From NCBI GenBank assembly GCA_910578855.1, contig CAJTRV010000004.1, forward strand, positions 12,498 to 76,497: 64,000 nucleotides of DNA. Reading direction: 5' to 3'. Source of the DNA: an uncultured Bacilli bacterium. Lineage in GTDB: Bacteria; Bacillota_I; Bacilli_A; RF39; UBA660. Under the pieces are notes generated by a model. The model searched no databases. It saw nothing but the letters and a program-made list of their open reading frames with translations, and was not told the origin of the DNA. A program made the position numbers and the translations under genes. Position 1 is the stretch's first letter. Each line of letters begins with the position of its first letter. Of the stretch, positions 36,266 to 45,577 are shown piece by piece.

Positions 36266-36545
36266 AATTGTTATCCTCTTTTCTTTTTCTATTCATGATA
36301 CGACTCACGGTTCGTGTAATATATCCAACCGCCATATCACTTACCGATGCTAAAGCATCAGCAGTATGATCAACAATATCAAACACACCATTTAACTTAC
36401 TCGCTTTTAAATTAACATCATCAATTAGCGTATCCACTCGATTCAACGTCTGAATCAATCGGACACCTAATACAATCATGACAATTAATAATATGCTACC
36501 TAACATATAAAGTATGATTGGAAATAATTCATTTATACAGATCAT
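36258..36545 (-). CDS. DUF948 (YtxG-like) membrane protein
   Basis: 95 residues: N-terminal membrane helix (~8-30), then an amphipathic coiled coil (LNRVDTLIDDVNLKASKLNG) typical of DUF948, ending in a basic tail. One-nucleotide overlap (TAATG) with the acidic protein upstream and 8 nt with ytxH downstream. Confidence 0.82.
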   Translation of the reverse strand: MICINELFPIILYMLGSILLIVMIVLGVRLIQTLNRVDTLIDDVNLKASKLNGVFDIVDHTADALASVSDMAVGYITRTVSRIMNRKRKEDNNYE

Positions 36546-37345
36546 TATTCTTCATCTCTCTTTTCATACATCGAATCAATCAAATGAAACAAATCATTTT
36601 CATCTAATTCTTGGTCTTCTACTTCTTGATTTAACGCTTCTTCAACCATATTATCAGATTCGATCGCGTGGGCCATTGCTGGCGATTCTTCCACATTACC
36701 AATTGTAATATCATCCGTCTGATCAATCACTGGTTCGGTAAGATGATCGACACTCATTTCCTCAAAAATATCATTTTCTAATGACTCTTCACCAAATTGA
36801 TTTTCTAAGACAAGATCATCATCTTGCAAAGCAGATTCGGTATGCAAATTCAAATCTATATCATCTTCTAGAGTGCCAAATGCCTTTTTTCGTACTTCAT
36901 CTACCGTTAATTCTCTTGTTGTCTCATGGTAATAGGATGATACAAAATCTTCTCCTTTATTCACAATATCTTCTTTTTTATAATTTTTATCTAAAATACC
37001 ATACACTGGAGAAATAATTGGCGAAGGCTCGAATACATGCTTTTCCCGACGGTCTTTTTGATGATACGTTGGCCGTTCCGTTCGCTTAGCAGGTACTTCC
37101 TCTTTCCGTTTTGGCTTTGGTTTTGGTTGTTCCAAATTGACAAAATCCTTGTCATCAAAGAACACTGGTCCCGATGTTTTCATTTCTTCTAATGGGGCAA
37201 TGACATGATCCACTTCAGGTACTCGTACAGTTTCCTTCTTCGGTACTGGGGCCTTAATCTCCACCTGCATCACTTCTTTTTTAACGGGTTCAATGATTTC
37301 CTCTTCCTCTGTGAATAAATTCTTCATTTTTTCCATAAATCCCAT
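36545..37345 (-). CDS. Acidic protein with SepF-like N-terminal helix
   Basis: 266 residues, not recognised as a known family. The first ~15 residues (MGFMEKMKNLFTEEEE) look like the membrane-binding amphipathic helix and acidic stretch of SepF, but no SepF core follows. Instead: a Pro/Lys region, a conserved-looking block FEPSPIISPVYGILDKNY (~104-121), and a long acidic disordered tail. Between a lipoprotein gene (1-nt gap) and DUF948/YtxH, it could be a membrane-associated scaffold; that is inference. Confidence 0.6.
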   Translation of the reverse strand: MGFMEKMKNLFTEEEEIIEPVKKEVMQVEIKAPVPKKETVRVPEVDHVIAPLEEMKTSGPVFFDDKDFVNLEQPKPKPKRKEEVPAKRTERPTYHQKDRREKHVFEPSPIISPVYGILDKNYKKEDIVNKGEDFVSSYYHETTRELTVDEVRKKAFGTLEDDIDLNLHTESALQDDDLVLENQFGEESLENDIFEEMSVDHLTEPVIDQTDDITIGNVEESPAMAHAIESDNMVEEALNQEVEDQELDENDLFHLIDSMYEKRDEE

Positions 37346-37346
37346 C

Positions 37347-37997
37347 TTATTTCACCTCTTCGTTTTTCTTTGCTTCTGCTTCCAGGCGTTTTGCTTCTTC
37401 TTCATCATACTGTAAAAAATTGTTATCAGTATCCTTCTTAGTCGTGTCAAAAATATCATATTTTTCCTCTTTATTGACAAAACTATTTTCATTCATCATA
37501 AGTTTAATTACATTATGATTAAATTTAACTGTTGACAAGATATAGGAAGCATTTAAGACTGTTTCGTTGATATCTTGTTTATCAACCAACGCTTCAATCT
37601 TAGAATAGTTATACATGAATTCAATGAGATATTTTCCATCCATCTCGTTAATCTCCAAATAGCCTGTCTTACCATTCATATTTAGCGCTCTAGAATAATA
37701 AGCATCCGGATTTTCTTGATAATTACTCTTGGCTTTATGATAATACCGAATTGCGTCAATATATAAATAATAATAAGTACCATTGGAATACAGCTTTTCA
37801 TTTAATTCATTGGTATCAATATAAGTTACACCTCGTGGTACATAATACTTATATCCCTTACCTACGCGATTATATAATGTATTGTTCTTCGATAATATTA
37901 CATTGATAGTATTATCTATACTTGCTGTATCTATTCTCACAACAGTACATCCTGATAGAAAGACTACAGTAAGCATTATCCATATGAGTTTTTTCAT
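37347..37997 (-). CDS. Lipoprotein of unknown function
   Basis: 216 residues. Signal peptide with lipobox LSGC (Cys17), then a Tyr/Asn-rich domain (IDAIRYYHKAKSNY, EINEMDGKYLIEFMYNYSKIEALV) and an acidic Lys/Glu tail (~190-216). First gene of the four-gene unit with the acidic protein, DUF948 and YtxH. Not recognised. Confidence 0.65.
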   Translation of the reverse strand: MKKLIWIMLTVVFLSGCTVVRIDTASIDNTINVILSKNNTLYNRVGKGYKYYVPRGVTYIDTNELNEKLYSNGTYYYLYIDAIRYYHKAKSNYQENPDAYYSRALNMNGKTGYLEINEMDGKYLIEFMYNYSKIEALVDKQDINETVLNASYILSTVKFNHNVIKLMMNENSFVNKEEKYDIFDTTKKDTDNNFLQYDEEEAKRLEAEAKKNEEVK

Positions 37998-38076
37998 ATA
38001 TCACCACTCTTTCTAAATTATATCAGATTTTAATGACTTGCAAAAGTCCTTTTGTTTTTTAGTGTATATCAAATGT

Positions 38077-38715
38077 CTAATCATGCTTTTTGGCAACTAG
38101 TTTATAGATTGGAAAACCTTGATTGGCAAACCTTTCTTCATATTCAGTTGGAATATTATCCTTTACATTATCTTGATATAAATCGAGAGATAATTCCGTT
38201 AGTTGGTATCCATAATTAGCAATACTCATTATGGAATATGCAAATAAAGATCGATTATCTGTTTTCATAACAATTTGTTTTTCTTGACAAAATAAGGAAT
38301 CATATTTTTGAAGAAATAACGGACTACTTAATCGACGATTCTGATGCCGTTTCTTAGGCCATGGATCAGAAAAATTCAAATATACAGTCGTAATTTCATG
38401 ATCAAATACCTCCATAATATGAAGCGCATCCATACGAATTAGTTTTAGATTTTGTAGTGGTTCTTCCACTTCCAACTTCTCAATCGCCCGAACAATCACA
38501 CTATCAAATTTTTCAATTCCAATAAAATTGATCTCAGGATAACGTTTGGCATTTTCAATAATAAAATTTCCTTTTCCCATTCCAATTTCAACATGGATTG
38601 GATTATGATTTTGAAAGACTTGGTTCCAGGCTCCAAAATGGTCCTTAGGATCTAAGACCATATAGGGGGAGTTATAAATCTTCTCCTCTGCCCCTTTCAC
38701 TTTTTTTAATCTCAT
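38077..38715 (-). CDS. trmB: tRNA (guanosine(46)-N(7))-methyltransferase
   Basis: Forms m7G46 in the tRNA variable loop using SAM. 212 residues, usual length. Seen: HVEIGMGKGNFI (SAM loop, ~57-68), FSDPWPKKRHQNRRL (~117-131, catalytic/tRNA-binding) and the C-terminal TEYEERF. Monocistronic. Confidence 0.96.
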   Translation of the reverse strand: MRLKKVKGAEEKIYNSPYMVLDPKDHFGAWNQVFQNHNPIHVEIGMGKGNFIIENAKRYPEINFIGIEKFDSVIVRAIEKLEVEEPLQNLKLIRMDALHIMEVFDHEITTVYLNFSDPWPKKRHQNRRLSSPLFLQKYDSLFCQEKQIVMKTDNRSLFAYSIMSIANYGYQLTELSLDLYQDNVKDNIPTEYEERFANQGFPIYKLVAKKHD

Positions 38716-38755
38716 ATTATCACCACAGACATTATATCATATTTTTAAATTTGAC

Positions 38756-38782
38756 ACCATTTTATTCTAGATGCATATAATG
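38756..38782 (+). promoter_or_regulatory. Sigma-K-like promoter for the coat-like protein
   Basis: AC (38756-38757), 16 bp, CATATAATG (38774-38782), one mismatch from CATAnnnTA. TTGACA/TATAAT are also present but 19 bp apart, a poor sigma-A spacing. Confidence 0.35.
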
Positions 38783-38810
38783 AATTAGAGAAATAAAAGG
38801 AGTGTGTAAT

Positions 38811-39179
38811 GTGAAGAAAGATAGAAACTGTGGTTGTCCTGGAAACATGGCAATGCCCTATGGTGGTATGCCCGTAATGCCAGGTGCTCCAATGCCAGGA
38901 GGAATGCCAGGAGGAATGCCTGTATATCCAATGGGTCCAGGAATGGCATACCCAATGCCAAATGATATGAATACCATGCCAACACCTAGTACAGGAAGTA
39001 CGATGAATTCTAATTCAGGCATCACGACCAACCAAGCTGTAACAGCCGTTGAACAGTTACAAGCCCAGATCAATAATATTGATCGCCGAGTTAGTCGCTT
39101 AGAGTCAATGATTCAAGATACTAAATCAACATCATTCTCTAGTAACAAATATACTGATTCAAATTATCATATGATGTAA
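38811..39179 (+). CDS. Met/Pro/Gly-rich spore coat-like protein
   Basis: 122 residues from a GTG with AAAGGAG eight bases upstream (an earlier in-frame GTG overlaps that site). Cys/Gly start (NCGCPGN), ~45 residues of low-complexity Met-Pro-Gly (MPGG repeats), a Ser/Thr/Asn linker, then a coiled coil (~75-100: AVEQLQAQINNIDRRVSRLE). Such compositions are common in coat and exosporium proteins of gut Bacillota. No signal peptide. The promoter looks like a late mother-cell type. Function as coat structural protein is inferred. Confidence 0.6.
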   Translation: MKKDRNCGCPGNMAMPYGGMPVMPGAPMPGGMPGGMPVYPMGPGMAYPMPNDMNTMPTPSTGSTMNSNSGITTNQAVTAVEQLQAQINNIDRRVSRLESMIQDTKSTSFSSNKYTDSNYHMM

Positions 39180-39180
39180 C

Positions 39181-39211
39181 AAAAAACTTCACAAATCGTG
39201 AAGCTTTTTTT
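39181..39211. terminator. Bidirectional terminator
   Basis: CTTCAC/GTGAAG stem flanked by A6 and T7, between the coat-like gene and the convergent DUF2207 gene. Confidence 0.8.
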
Positions 39212-39215
39212 AGTA

Positions 39216-41126
39216 TTAGAAACGGCCACCACCACCGCCGCCACCGAAAGATCCACCACCACTAGAAAATCCTCCGCCAAATCCGCCACCAGATGAGTTG
39301 GACGACTGAGCAGCACTTTTGGTTGAAATCGCATTCGATACAGCCCGACTCATTCCCTGATTAATTGCTCGGTTAAATGAAACCATAAAATAGAAATCAT
39401 ATGAACTATCTGGGTAAATCGAATGGTCACCAGAATAATATTCCTGAGCCTTGATCTCCATCGTTTTCGCTAGCTTATTAGCACATCCTAGAACGACAGC
39501 ATAAACAAGATATTTTTCCCATAGAACAATCTCTGGTAATTCTTTTTGACTAAAATTCCCAAAGTCTAATAAGAAATTTTTAAACGCTTTCCAGCGAACA
39601 TATAATTCATTTCCTTGAATCGTTCGTTTTTGAAATGATAATAGATAGATTATACTACCAATTGTCAGTACCAAAATAGAGGCTATAACAATATTATTTA
39701 CCTCTAAATTAACAAGCATAAAGACAAGAATAAATCCTAGTAAAGCATAGAAAACAGTTCCTATTTTTTGACGCGTAAAATTGTAGAAAAAATTACGTTG
39801 TTCAGCCTCTTTTTTCACAATATTTTTCCAATCCTCATAGCCACTTAAAAAGGTATCATAGTTGCGTTTGGCATCCTTTTGCAATTCTGATAACAAGATA
39901 CTTTCCTCTTTTGAAGCATCATGATGACTTTTCTGAAATAACCATCCTATCAAAATTCGATCAGTTGGTGATAACGTCTCATTGGCAATTTGATCTGGTT
40001 GATAAAGAAAACGATAGTCATCTTTTTTCTTTCCTTGAACTTTTTCAACCTTAATTGCTTTCCGATAAACAAGATCTAAAATGGTTGCCGATAATGCCTT
40101 AGTTCCAATTTTTTGTTCCATCAAATATTCAATTGTTGACGGCGAATCCTCACTCGGAAACTCTCGATAATACTTACCTGTAAAATTACCTCGATATTCT
40201 TTATCATACTTGAAATAAACCCAGATCACGATTGCGATCATTCCCAGTGACCATAATCCACTAAGCATTAAAACTCCATAGTATTTTACCCGAGCTTGCT
40301 TACGAATTTGATTGGCTTCATCGGCCATTTTCTCCTCATACTTCAGAATCTTATCTAAAGCTATCACATCTGTTTTTTTCGTACTTTCTTTAATCACTTC
40401 TTGATCAAAAGCGAGCCGAACATCAAAGGCAGTATTTGCTGATAAATGATCGATGGTCACTTTGACTGTTTCAGAATCAATTATTTCACTCTTTCCATTC
40501 AATGGACCATGCGCCCAAATTCGCATCAAAGTTTTATTATCCGGAAGATGAACCATTAGTTCAAAATAACCAACTGATTCTTTTAATTCGTCACTAAAAA
40601 TATTCCAACCAATTTCTGCCATATCCTGATGTAGAATGGCTGCATTTTTGACAATATATTCTAAATAAAATGATTTGTTTCGCTCACTTGGATTATAAAT
40701 TCGGTACCGATAACCATTTGCTTTACTTATTGTTGTGTAATCCCCATAATCACTTCCAATATTGGTAGCAGTAAAGACTTCGATATCACGATCTGTAAGT
40801 GTTTCTAAACGTTTCCCACGATCAACTGCCCCTACTCTTACTAGTACAATATCATCAGCATTATGAATGTCACTCCCACCATAATAATTTTGATTTGCGT
40901 CAAAAGATGAAGCAAGGGAGTTCTTATAATTAATAATACGATCATACCCATTATAATCCCCATTCACGGTAAATAATTCCTTTATGAGAATATCCCCGTT
41001 AGCCTGTACAGTTGCATCCATATAATAATGCTTAATGCCATCATCACTTGCCATTACATAATCAGGCGCAACATTCAATGCCAAAACAAAGAAAAATGCA
41101 ATGATAAGACTTTTTATTTTTTTCAC
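39216..41126 (-). CDS. DUF2207 membrane protein with Gly-rich C terminus
   Basis: 636 residues: signal peptide (~1-26), extracytoplasmic DUF2207 beta domain (~30-260, beginning IKHYYMDATVQANGDILIKE), a membrane helix (~280-302), a cytoplasmic domain, two further helices (~455-500), and a C-terminal (GGG)n/F tail (last ~30 residues) as in the YciQ-type family. Paired with lemA as in many Bacillota, suggesting an envelope-remodelling or stress pair of unknown mechanism. Confidence 0.85.
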   Translation of the reverse strand: MKKIKSLIIAFFFVLALNVAPDYVMASDDGIKHYYMDATVQANGDILIKELFTVNGDYNGYDRIINYKNSLASSFDANQNYYGGSDIHNADDIVLVRVGAVDRGKRLETLTDRDIEVFTATNIGSDYGDYTTISKANGYRYRIYNPSERNKSFYLEYIVKNAAILHQDMAEIGWNIFSDELKESVGYFELMVHLPDNKTLMRIWAHGPLNGKSEIIDSETVKVTIDHLSANTAFDVRLAFDQEVIKESTKKTDVIALDKILKYEEKMADEANQIRKQARVKYYGVLMLSGLWSLGMIAIVIWVYFKYDKEYRGNFTGKYYREFPSEDSPSTIEYLMEQKIGTKALSATILDLVYRKAIKVEKVQGKKKDDYRFLYQPDQIANETLSPTDRILIGWLFQKSHHDASKEESILLSELQKDAKRNYDTFLSGYEDWKNIVKKEAEQRNFFYNFTRQKIGTVFYALLGFILVFMLVNLEVNNIVIASILVLTIGSIIYLLSFQKRTIQGNELYVRWKAFKNFLLDFGNFSQKELPEIVLWEKYLVYAVVLGCANKLAKTMEIKAQEYYSGDHSIYPDSSYDFYFMVSFNRAINQGMSRAVSNAISTKSAAQSSNSSGGGFGGGFSSGGGSFGGGGGGGRF

Positions 41127-41145
41127 TCTAACACTCCTTCATTAT

Positions 41146-41169
41146 AAAAAAGGGCTTACTTTGTAAGCC
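41146..41169 (-). terminator. Hairpin between lemA and the DUF2207 gene
   Basis: GGCTTAC/GTAAGCC stem then CTTTTTT on the minus strand. Being between two genes that normally work together, it may set a stoichiometry rather than fully stop transcription. Confidence 0.7.
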
Positions 41170-41732
41170 TAAAATTTTACTTGTGGCACTTCTTTATCCG
41201 CTTCAGATGCTTCAAAGAATGCTTCCTGTTTAAATCCAAACATTCCGGCGATAATATTAGATGGGAACATTTCTAATTTATTTTTATAGGCAAGTACCGT
41301 ATCATTATAAAATTGTCTTGCAAATGTTATTTTATCTTCGGTATCCTGTAATGAAGCTTGTAATTCCATAAAATTGGTATTGGCTTTTAAATCAGGGTAA
41401 CTTTCCGTAAGAGCAAATAAACGACTCAAGGCACCACTGAGTTCTCCATTAGCGGCCATTTCATCAACAGGGGTAGTCGCACTCACCGCTTTATTCCGCG
41501 CGTTGATCACCGCATCTAATGTTTCTTTTTCATGACCAGCATATCCTTTGACAGTTTCCACTAAATTAGGGATTAAATCAGCCCGTCTTTTTAAGACAAC
41601 ATCCACTTGTGCCCATTGATCTTTCACTCGATTCCTTAAACGAACTAAGGAATTGTAAACTCCCATCGCCCATAGGGCAATTAAGACGATTAAGACAACG
41701 ATAACAATAACACCAACCATAATTCCATTCAT
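41169..41732 (-). CDS. lemA: LemA family protein
   Basis: 187 residues from the ATG at 41732 (AAGGAGGA upstream; earlier in-frame codons overlap it). N-terminal helix (~5-25), YNSLVRLRNRVKDQWAQVDV then KRRADLIPNLVETVKGYAGHE, ITFARQFYNDTVLAYKNK and MFPSNIIAG, all LemA hallmarks. Membrane-anchored helical protein of unknown biochemical role, upstream of its usual DUF2207 partner. Confidence 0.94.
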   Translation of the reverse strand: MNGIMVGVIVIVVLIVLIALWAMGVYNSLVRLRNRVKDQWAQVDVVLKRRADLIPNLVETVKGYAGHEKETLDAVINARNKAVSATTPVDEMAANGELSGALSRLFALTESYPDLKANTNFMELQASLQDTEDKITFARQFYNDTVLAYKNKLEMFPSNIIAGMFGFKQEAFFEASEADKEVPQVKF

Positions 41733-41790
41733 AACAAATCCTCCTTCTATTTTCATTATATAATAATTTTCTAAAAAAATATAGATAAAT

Positions 41791-41820
41791 TGAATAAAAT
41801 TGAATTATTTCATCACTATA
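41791..41820 (+). promoter_or_regulatory. Candidate forespore (sigma-G-like) promoter for sspI
   Basis: TGAATA (41791-41796), 17 bp, CACTATA (41814-41820), loosely fitting GnATR/CATnnTA; no sigma-A promoter of quality was seen. Confidence 0.3.
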
Positions 41821-41839
41821 ACTTAGAAAGGATGGTTAT

Positions 41840-42043
41840 ATGAATATCGATATTAGAAAAAACATCATCGACAATTTTAAAGGATCAGATATTGAGGAGA
41901 TTAAAACATCGATTGTCTCTTCAATTTCAGAACATCAAGAAATTACATTACCTGGACTTGGTGTCTTCTTTGAATTACTATGGAACAATAGCGATGAATC
42001 AAATCAAACCGAGATATTAAATACCATCAAAAAAGGACTTTAA
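41840..42043 (+). CDS. sspI: Small acid-soluble spore protein SspI
   Basis: 67 residues. Starts MNIDIRKNIIDN, with the family core ITLPGLGVFFELLWNNSDES (~35-54) and the ILNTIKKGL end; B. subtilis SspI has the same length and the LPGLGVLFEVIW motif. Minor spore-core protein made in the forespore. AAAGGATGG before the ATG. This single gene is strong evidence that the organism makes spores. Confidence 0.9.
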   Translation: MNIDIRKNIIDNFKGSDIEEIKTSIVSSISEHQEITLPGLGVFFELLWNNSDESNQTEILNTIKKGL

Positions 42044-42059
42044 CAGTCTTTTTTTGATG
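42022..42059. terminator. Bidirectional terminator between sspI and nifJ
   Basis: CATCAAAAAAGGACT arm pairs with AGTCTTTTTTTGATG around TTAAC; encodes the last codons of both convergent genes. Confidence 0.85.
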
Positions 42060-45000
42060 CTAATTCTTGATAAGATTGAAAGCGTCGCATCGCATCTTGT
42101 TTATTTTGTTCAAACAATTCTTTCGCATGATCAGGATTAACTGTTTCTAACATTTGATAGCGAAGCTGACTTCGTAAATAGTTCTCATACTGATCAAAAT
42201 CGACATTTTTATAATCTAGAAGGAATTTTCCGGTCTCAGGATGCCGATGAAAGATTGGGAAATAGCCACAAGTAACCGCCAGTTTTTCACTCGCAATACT
42301 CTCCTGCATTCCCCCAATTAGTCCATGGGCAATACATGGGGCATAAGCAATGATAATAGATGGCCCATCATAATTAGCAGCCTCCCTCATCACCCGAATT
42401 ACCTGTTGCATATTGCCACCCAGTGATACTTGGGCAACATAAACATGAGGATACATAAGCGCAATTGCTGCCAAATCTTTCTTAGCTAGTTTCTTTCCAC
42501 TCGAAGTAAATGAGGCAATCGTTCCTTTGGGACTTGCTTTACTAGACTGCCCGCCAGTATTAGAATAAACTTCAGTATCTAAAACGAGAATGTTGATATT
42601 ATCACTCCGTGATAAAACATGATCAATCCCACTATATCCAATGTCGTAGGCCCAACCATCCCCGCCGATACACCAAACTGTCTTGGTCAAAAAATCACTT
42701 CGATAATTTTCTAACTCACTTGGTAACTTCATAGTACTTAACGTATGATATAATTCTTTTACTTGATCCAAATCATGATGTTGTTCAAGCCATGTTTCAA
42801 AAATAGGATATTCCCTTTGATATTTCGCTACCAGTGCTCGCATCCGTTCTTGTTTTAGCTGTTCTGACAATAAAATTCCATACCCATATTCAGCATTGTC
42901 TTCAAACAATGACGATCCCCAGGATACTTGATATGGTAATGTCGGAACACTGGCTCCATAAATAGACGAGCACCCAGTCGCATTGGCAATCACGAGTTGC
43001 TCCCCAAATAACTGTGTTAATAATTTAATATAGGCTGGTTCCCCACAGCCAGCACAAGCCCCACAGAATTCAAATTTAGGCTTGCGAAATTGACTTCCCT
43101 TGATCGTATATTTATTCCCTACAGGTTTTTCTGTAACATGTTGATTTACATAATCAAATATTTCCTGCTCATGATTTCGCTTGCTATCGTCTAAACTAAT
43201 TTCAGTAAGAGCTTTCGGAATCGCAGGACATGTTTTAATACATAACCCACACCCGGTACAGTTTTGAATCGATACAGCCAACAAATAGTAATAGTCGGAT
43301 AAATCTGGTGTTTTGGCCTTTATTGCACGCTGTTTTACAATATCTGGAGCTTCTTGATACTCTGCCTCTGTTAATAGAAAAGGTCGAATGACACTATGCG
43401 GACAGACAAAGGAACATTGATTACATTGAATACAATTGCTGCTGATCCACTCGGGAACCAAGGCACTGATTCCCCGTTTCATCGTCTCCTTTTCATCATA
43501 GTAGAATTTTCCATCGGCCCCTTTAAGAAATGCGCTAGTTGGAAGAAGATTGGCAGTTCTATTTTGGAGAGCGTTGATCACACTCTTATTGGCAAGATCT
43601 AATATTTCAGCATCATCAGTGTCATATATACTAATTCTTGTGATATAGCTAAGGGCTTGATCAAGCGCTTGAATATTGGCCTCGACAACTTTATGACCTT
43701 TTTTATAAAAGTGATGTTGAATATACTGGATTAATTCCTGTTTCATCTCTTCATGAGAAAAATCTTCTAATAAAGACAGAATTGCACTTTCCATAATCAT
43801 ACTAATTTTATCTTTTAGACCTAACTTTCGAGCTAGTGCATAAGCATGAATGGTGTAGCAAGTAATATTTTGATCCCGTAATAACTGCTTATCTTTTGGT
43901 GTTAATAAATGATTCAATTCTTCTTCCGTCTTAGCCGTATTAATTAAGACAATTCCATTTTTACAAATTCCATGAAAACAATCAAAGTCATCAAGGTAAG
44001 TATCTTTACTAATAACCACAATCCGTGGATGTTCAACATAATAAGTTGATCGAATAGGATGCTCACTAATTCGTAGATGACTAATCGTTACCCCACCTGA
44101 TTTTTTAGAATCATATTGGAAATAGCCTTGAATATACTGATTTTTACTAGTTCCGATTAATTTTAACAAGGACTTACTAGCGCTGATCATTCCGTCACTA
44201 CCATATCCATAAATGCGCATTTCATGCGATGATGAAATATAAAAATGATGATCAACTGGCAAACTCAAATGGGTCACATCATCGATAATCCCCACCGTAA
44301 AGTTATGAAATGGTTGCTTTCGTAAAAAATCATAGACCGCCTTGATATCAGCCGGAGTTGTATTTTTACTAGATAATCCATAACGTCCTCCATAAACAGA
44401 AATGTTATCTCCTAAGACACTCTTAATATCTAAATATAACGGTTCCCCTACACTTCCACTTTCTTTGGTACGATCTAAGACTGCAATTCTTTGAACTGTG
44501 GTCGGCAATACTTGTAATAGATACTTCGGACTAAATGGGCGATATAGGTGAACGATGATCAACCCTACTTGATATCCTTGTTCATTTAAGACATCAATCG
44601 TTTCCTTGATCGTCTCTGTCACCGACCCCATTGCCACGATAATATGCTCAGCAACACTCGATCCATAGTATTCAAATGGCTGATAATGCGTCCCCTTAAT
44701 CCGATTGATTTTAGTCATGTAATCGTTAACTATATCAGGAATTGCATCATATGCTTGATTTCGTGCTTCCGTAGCTTGGAAGTAAATATCATCATTCTGA
44801 TTGGTTCCAATAGTATAAGGGGTCTCTCCTAATAAAGAATGAGTTCTAAATTTCTCTACCTTTTTCTTATTCAATAATGGAGCTAGATCATCACGTTCTA
44901 ATAAAGTCACAGTAGATAATTCATGACTGGTTCGAAAGCCATCAAAAAAGTGAAGAAAGGGCATCCCCGCCTCGATCGCCGCTAAATGACTAACCGCCGC

Positions 45001-45450
45001 CATATCGCCTGCTTCTTCTGGATTAGATGAAGAAAGCATGGCAAAGCCAGTCATTCTTGTCGCATAGACATCTTGATGATCCCCTAAAATACTAAGAGCA
45101 TGAGTCGATAAACTACGGGCTGCTACATGCATTACACAAGGTAGCATTTCCCCGGCTATCTTATACATGTTGGGTATCATCAACAATAGACCTTGACTTG
45201 CTGTATAGGTAACTCCTAAAGTACCAGCTTGTAAAGCCCCATGCAAAACCCCGGCAGCCCCTGCTTCACTTTGCATCTCGACTACATGGACCTCGGTATC
45301 AAACAAATTTTTCATATTCTGACTGGCAAACGCCTCGACATGCTCGGCCATCGGACTCGACGGTGTAATCGGATATATGCTAGCAAGTTCTGTAAATAAA
45401 TAAGAGACCCTTGCTACCGCCTCATTACCATCTATCATTAATTTTTTCAT
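42040..45450 (-). CDS. nifJ: Pyruvate:ferredoxin (flavodoxin) oxidoreductase
   Basis: Homodimeric enzyme oxidising pyruvate to acetyl-CoA and CO2 and reducing ferredoxin. 1136 residues, near family length. Domains in order: pyrimidine-binding domain (IYPITPSSPMAEH), transketolase C-like and gamma domain, 2x[4Fe-4S] ferredoxin insert with CIQCNQCSFVCP and CTGCGLCIKTCP (~660-730), TPP domain with FCGACAGCGEPAY, GGDGWAYDIGYSG and LDTEVYSNTGGQSSK. Indicates anaerobic, acetate/hydrogen-type fermentation. AGGAGG before the ATG. Confidence 0.96.
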   Translation of the reverse strand: MKKLMIDGNEAVARVSYLFTELASIYPITPSSPMAEHVEAFASQNMKNLFDTEVHVVEMQSEAGAAGVLHGALQAGTLGVTYTASQGLLLMIPNMYKIAGEMLPCVMHVAARSLSTHALSILGDHQDVYATRMTGFAMLSSSNPEEAGDMAAVSHLAAIEAGMPFLHFFDGFRTSHELSTVTLLERDDLAPLLNKKKVEKFRTHSLLGETPYTIGTNQNDDIYFQATEARNQAYDAIPDIVNDYMTKINRIKGTHYQPFEYYGSSVAEHIIVAMGSVTETIKETIDVLNEQGYQVGLIIVHLYRPFSPKYLLQVLPTTVQRIAVLDRTKESGSVGEPLYLDIKSVLGDNISVYGGRYGLSSKNTTPADIKAVYDFLRKQPFHNFTVGIIDDVTHLSLPVDHHFYISSSHEMRIYGYGSDGMISASKSLLKLIGTSKNQYIQGYFQYDSKKSGGVTISHLRISEHPIRSTYYVEHPRIVVISKDTYLDDFDCFHGICKNGIVLINTAKTEEELNHLLTPKDKQLLRDQNITCYTIHAYALARKLGLKDKISMIMESAILSLLEDFSHEEMKQELIQYIQHHFYKKGHKVVEANIQALDQALSYITRISIYDTDDAEILDLANKSVINALQNRTANLLPTSAFLKGADGKFYYDEKETMKRGISALVPEWISSNCIQCNQCSFVCPHSVIRPFLLTEAEYQEAPDIVKQRAIKAKTPDLSDYYYLLAVSIQNCTGCGLCIKTCPAIPKALTEISLDDSKRNHEQEIFDYVNQHVTEKPVGNKYTIKGSQFRKPKFEFCGACAGCGEPAYIKLLTQLFGEQLVIANATGCSSIYGASVPTLPYQVSWGSSLFEDNAEYGYGILLSEQLKQERMRALVAKYQREYPIFETWLEQHHDLDQVKELYHTLSTMKLPSELENYRSDFLTKTVWCIGGDGWAYDIGYSGIDHVLSRSDNINILVLDTEVYSNTGGQSSKASPKGTIASFTSSGKKLAKKDLAAIALMYPHVYVAQVSLGGNMQQVIRVMREAANYDGPSIIIAYAPCIAHGLIGGMQESIASEKLAVTCGYFPIFHRHPETGKFLLDYKNVDFDQYENYLRSQLRYQMLETVNPDHAKELFEQNKQDAMRRFQSYQELASKKDC

Positions 45451-45544
45451 AAGATCCTCCTTTTAAGCATACGAAAGAAACATTCTATCTATTAATATTT
45501 TATCACAAAATTCTATATTATGGGCCCTGGAAACAAGATTTACC

Positions 45545-45569
45545 AAAAAAGAGTAGCATCATCGCTACT
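45545..45569 (-). terminator. Terminator after sigH
   Basis: AGTAGC/GCTACT stem followed by CTTTTTT on the minus strand. Confidence 0.8.
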
Positions 45570-45577
45570 TTCAATAA

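Noticed and set aside
38031..38060. Plus-strand terminator near the end of trmB
   Set aside because: GACTT/AAGTC with a later T-run is present, but no plus-strand gene lies upstream and the minus-strand version has no T-run.
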